The notes beneath the pieces were generated by a model. The model ran no database searches. It was not told the DNA's origin and saw nothing but the letters and a program-made list of their open reading frames with translations. A stretch of 64,000 nt of DNA from Bacteroidia bacterium. Lineage in GTDB: Bacteria > Bacteroidota > Bacteroidia > 2-12-FULL-35-15. The stretch covers positions 124,001-188,000 of the forward strand of contig JAURXZ010000042.1 in the NCBI GenBank assembly GCA_030654175.1. The letters are read 5' to 3'. Within the stretch, counting starts at the first letter, position 1. Each line of letters starts with the position of its first letter. The translations under genes and the position numbers were made by a program. Positions 63,164-64,000 of the stretch are shown piece by piece.

Positions 63164-63709
63164 ATGGAAGGCAGAGACGATATCATTCCCAATTACAAAG
63201 ACATCAATGATTTTCTTAGTTCTATTCCTTCAAATTACAAGACAAAAAACCCAAATTTCTTTTGCCTAAGACTAAAAGAGAACGAAGGCTCAATCAGCAA
63301 TTACAAACCGCCCTTTCGTAAAGACTTTTATTTCATTGCCTTAGTTTCAAATGCGGGCAAAACAAAAATAACTTATGACAACACGAATGTTACCAAACTT
63401 AATTCTTTCCTTGTCTTTCAATCACCCGGACTGCTTTATAGTTTTTACAGAGACAATTCGGCAAACGGTTATTTGATTTATTTCAAAAAAGAATGTTTTT
63501 CATTTTTTAAACCCGACTTTGAAAAGGAGTTTCCATTCTTCAATATTCTGCATACCAATTTTTTTAAGCTGAATGAAGCGAAGTTTCAGGAGTTTGCTCC
63601 CCATTTTGAAGAAGTATTTTCCGCATACGAAAACACGAATGACAATCAACATAAAGTTGCTTCAATAAAACTTCTTGCTTTGTTGTATTGTAAGCTCCCC
63701 AAAAATTAG
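63164..63709 (+). pseudogene. AraC-type regulator, broken by an IS3 element (cassette 10)
   Basis: The ATG at 63164 starts MEGRDDIIPNYKDINDFLSS. Residues 20-140 form an AraC-type cupin domain of the Bacteroidota type (FFCLRLKENEG, FIALVSNAGK, SFLVFQSPGLLYSF, GYLIYFKKECFSF). The frame ends LLALLYCKLPKN, and the last five or six codons belong to the insertion sequence that starts near 63689. The DNA-binding domain is therefore cut off. Its rest should lie beyond the window, after the other end of the element. Confidence 0.75.
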
Positions 63710-64000
63710 GACTATTTGTTAGTAGAAAAAAAACTAATAAATTAACCTAATCAAAAATGAAGAAAAAAAGATTCAGCCCAGAACAAATTGCCGCAATTCT
63801 TAAAGAGTTTGATAACGGCAAATCAGTAATTGAAATAGTAAGAGATCATGGCGTTAGTAAAGCGGCGTTTTACAAGTGGCGCGAGCGTTATGGCGGAATG
63901 AACTCTGATGAGCTAAAGAAAATGAAGTCTCTTGAAGAGGAAAACCGTCGCTTAAAGCATATGTACGCTGAATTAGCTTTGGATTTAAAATTAGCAAAAG
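63689..64000 (+). mobile_element. IS3-family insertion sequence, left part
   Basis: The presumed left end TGTAAGCTCCCCAAAAATT begins at 63689 inside the AraC-type frame. The OrfA gene starts at 63757 and runs to the window edge. The right end and target duplication are outside the window. Confidence 0.75.
63757..64000 (+). CDS. IS3-family transposase OrfA (3' end outside window)
   Basis: An 81-codon frame starts MKKKRFSPEQIAAILKEFDN and has the helix-turn-helix VIEIVRDHGVSKAAFYKWRE (about residues 23-42) and a leucine-zipper-like end (EEENRRLKHMYAELALDLKL). This is typical of the OrfA of IS3/IS911-type elements, which binds the IS ends; the catalytic OrfB would follow after a -1 frameshift. 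The gene is cut by the window end. Confidence 0.92.
   Translation, partial: MKKKRFSPEQIAAILKEFDNGKSVIEIVRDHGVSKAAFYKWRERYGGMNSDELKKMKSLEEENRRLKHMYAELALDLKLAK

Larger units (their letters stand above)
37223..64000 (+). mobile_element. Integron-like cassette array
   Basis: From a first core GTTATGC at 37223 the sequence is divided by nine attC-like sites into nine complete cassettes (boundaries at 37727, 39117, 43503, 46240, 47755, 51839, 54582, 55900 and 63126) and part of a tenth. Each site is an imperfect palindrome of about 130-180 bp. For each complete cassette the bases after G^TT at its start are the reverse complement of the bases before AAC at its end. The pairs are TTATGC/GCATAA, TTATATG/CATATAA, TTAGCTGC/GCAGCTAA, TTATGGCA/TGCCATAA, TTAGCAGCC/GGCTGCTAA, TTAGCGGCA/TGCCGCTAA, TTATCG/CGATAA, TTATAGCC/GGCTATAA and TTATAGCC/GGCTATAA. 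This fits excision as circles closed at G^TT. The array is open at the window end. Confidence 0.9.

Overview
The window is low-GC DNA from a member of the Bacteroidota. The signs are T9SS C-terminal sorting domains (YPNPS-type tails), many lipoproteins with a Cys-Lys-Lys start, promoters of the TTTG-N18/20-TAnnTTTG type, TonB-dependent uptake and a Bacteroidota-style alternative complex III cluster. The genus cannot be told from the sequence alone.

Layout. 1-30.6 kb is ordinary chromosome. It holds secreted and collagen-like proteins, a RES-domain protein, a CotH/T9SS protein, an MFS transporter, a DUF1501 lipoprotein cluster (10.0-14.3 kb), a SPOR protein, and a respiratory operon actABCDEF-coxB-coxA (17.6-29.4 kb) that moves electrons from quinol through multiheme cytochromes to a heme-copper oxidase. 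At 30.8-31.06 kb are tRNA-Gly(GCC) and tRNA-Leu(UAA). A large serine recombinase gene runs backwards into tRNA-Leu and takes its last codons from it, which marks one edge of an inserted element (31.0-about 37 kb) of mostly unknown genes with an iteron-like repeat cluster.

The most remarkable part is 37.07-64.0 kb. A tyrosine recombinase gene (35993-37072, minus strand) diverges from an integron-like array of nine complete cassettes and part of a tenth. Nine attC-like sites of about 130-180 bp each begin with an nTAACA core and end with a CGTTA core. The key evidence is that the bases just after G^TTA at the start of each cassette are the reverse complement of the bases just before TAAC at the end of the same cassette. 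The match runs for about 6-14 bases and differs from cassette to cassette. This is what a circular cassette closed at G^TT, as in integrons, would leave behind. The core is not the classical GTTRRRY, and the recombinase has XerD-like spacing of its catalytic residues, without the insertion typical of IntI. Three large multigene cassettes (4.4, 4.1 and 7.2 kb) also carry 200-320 bp imperfect inverted arms that are specific to each cassette.

Cassette cargo is adaptive. Cassette 1 has no gene; 2 a T9SS-secreted protein on the minus strand; 3 a TonB receptor with a CDF metal exporter; 4 a SIR2-domain protein that may be a phage defence; 5 an HxlR regulator with an NAD(P)-binding protein; 6 an HxlR-controlled redox/quinone-type operon (QorB-like, DoxX, LigB-type dioxygenase, DsbA-like); 7 two GNATs (one frameshifted), an MBL-fold hydrolase and a SnoaL-like protein; 8 a beta-lactamase-fold serine hydrolase; 9 a copper resistance operon (AraC/HMA regulator, CopA ATPase, HMA chaperone, DUF3347 protein, multicopper oxidase); 10 an AraC-type gene broken by an IS3-family element that runs off the window end.
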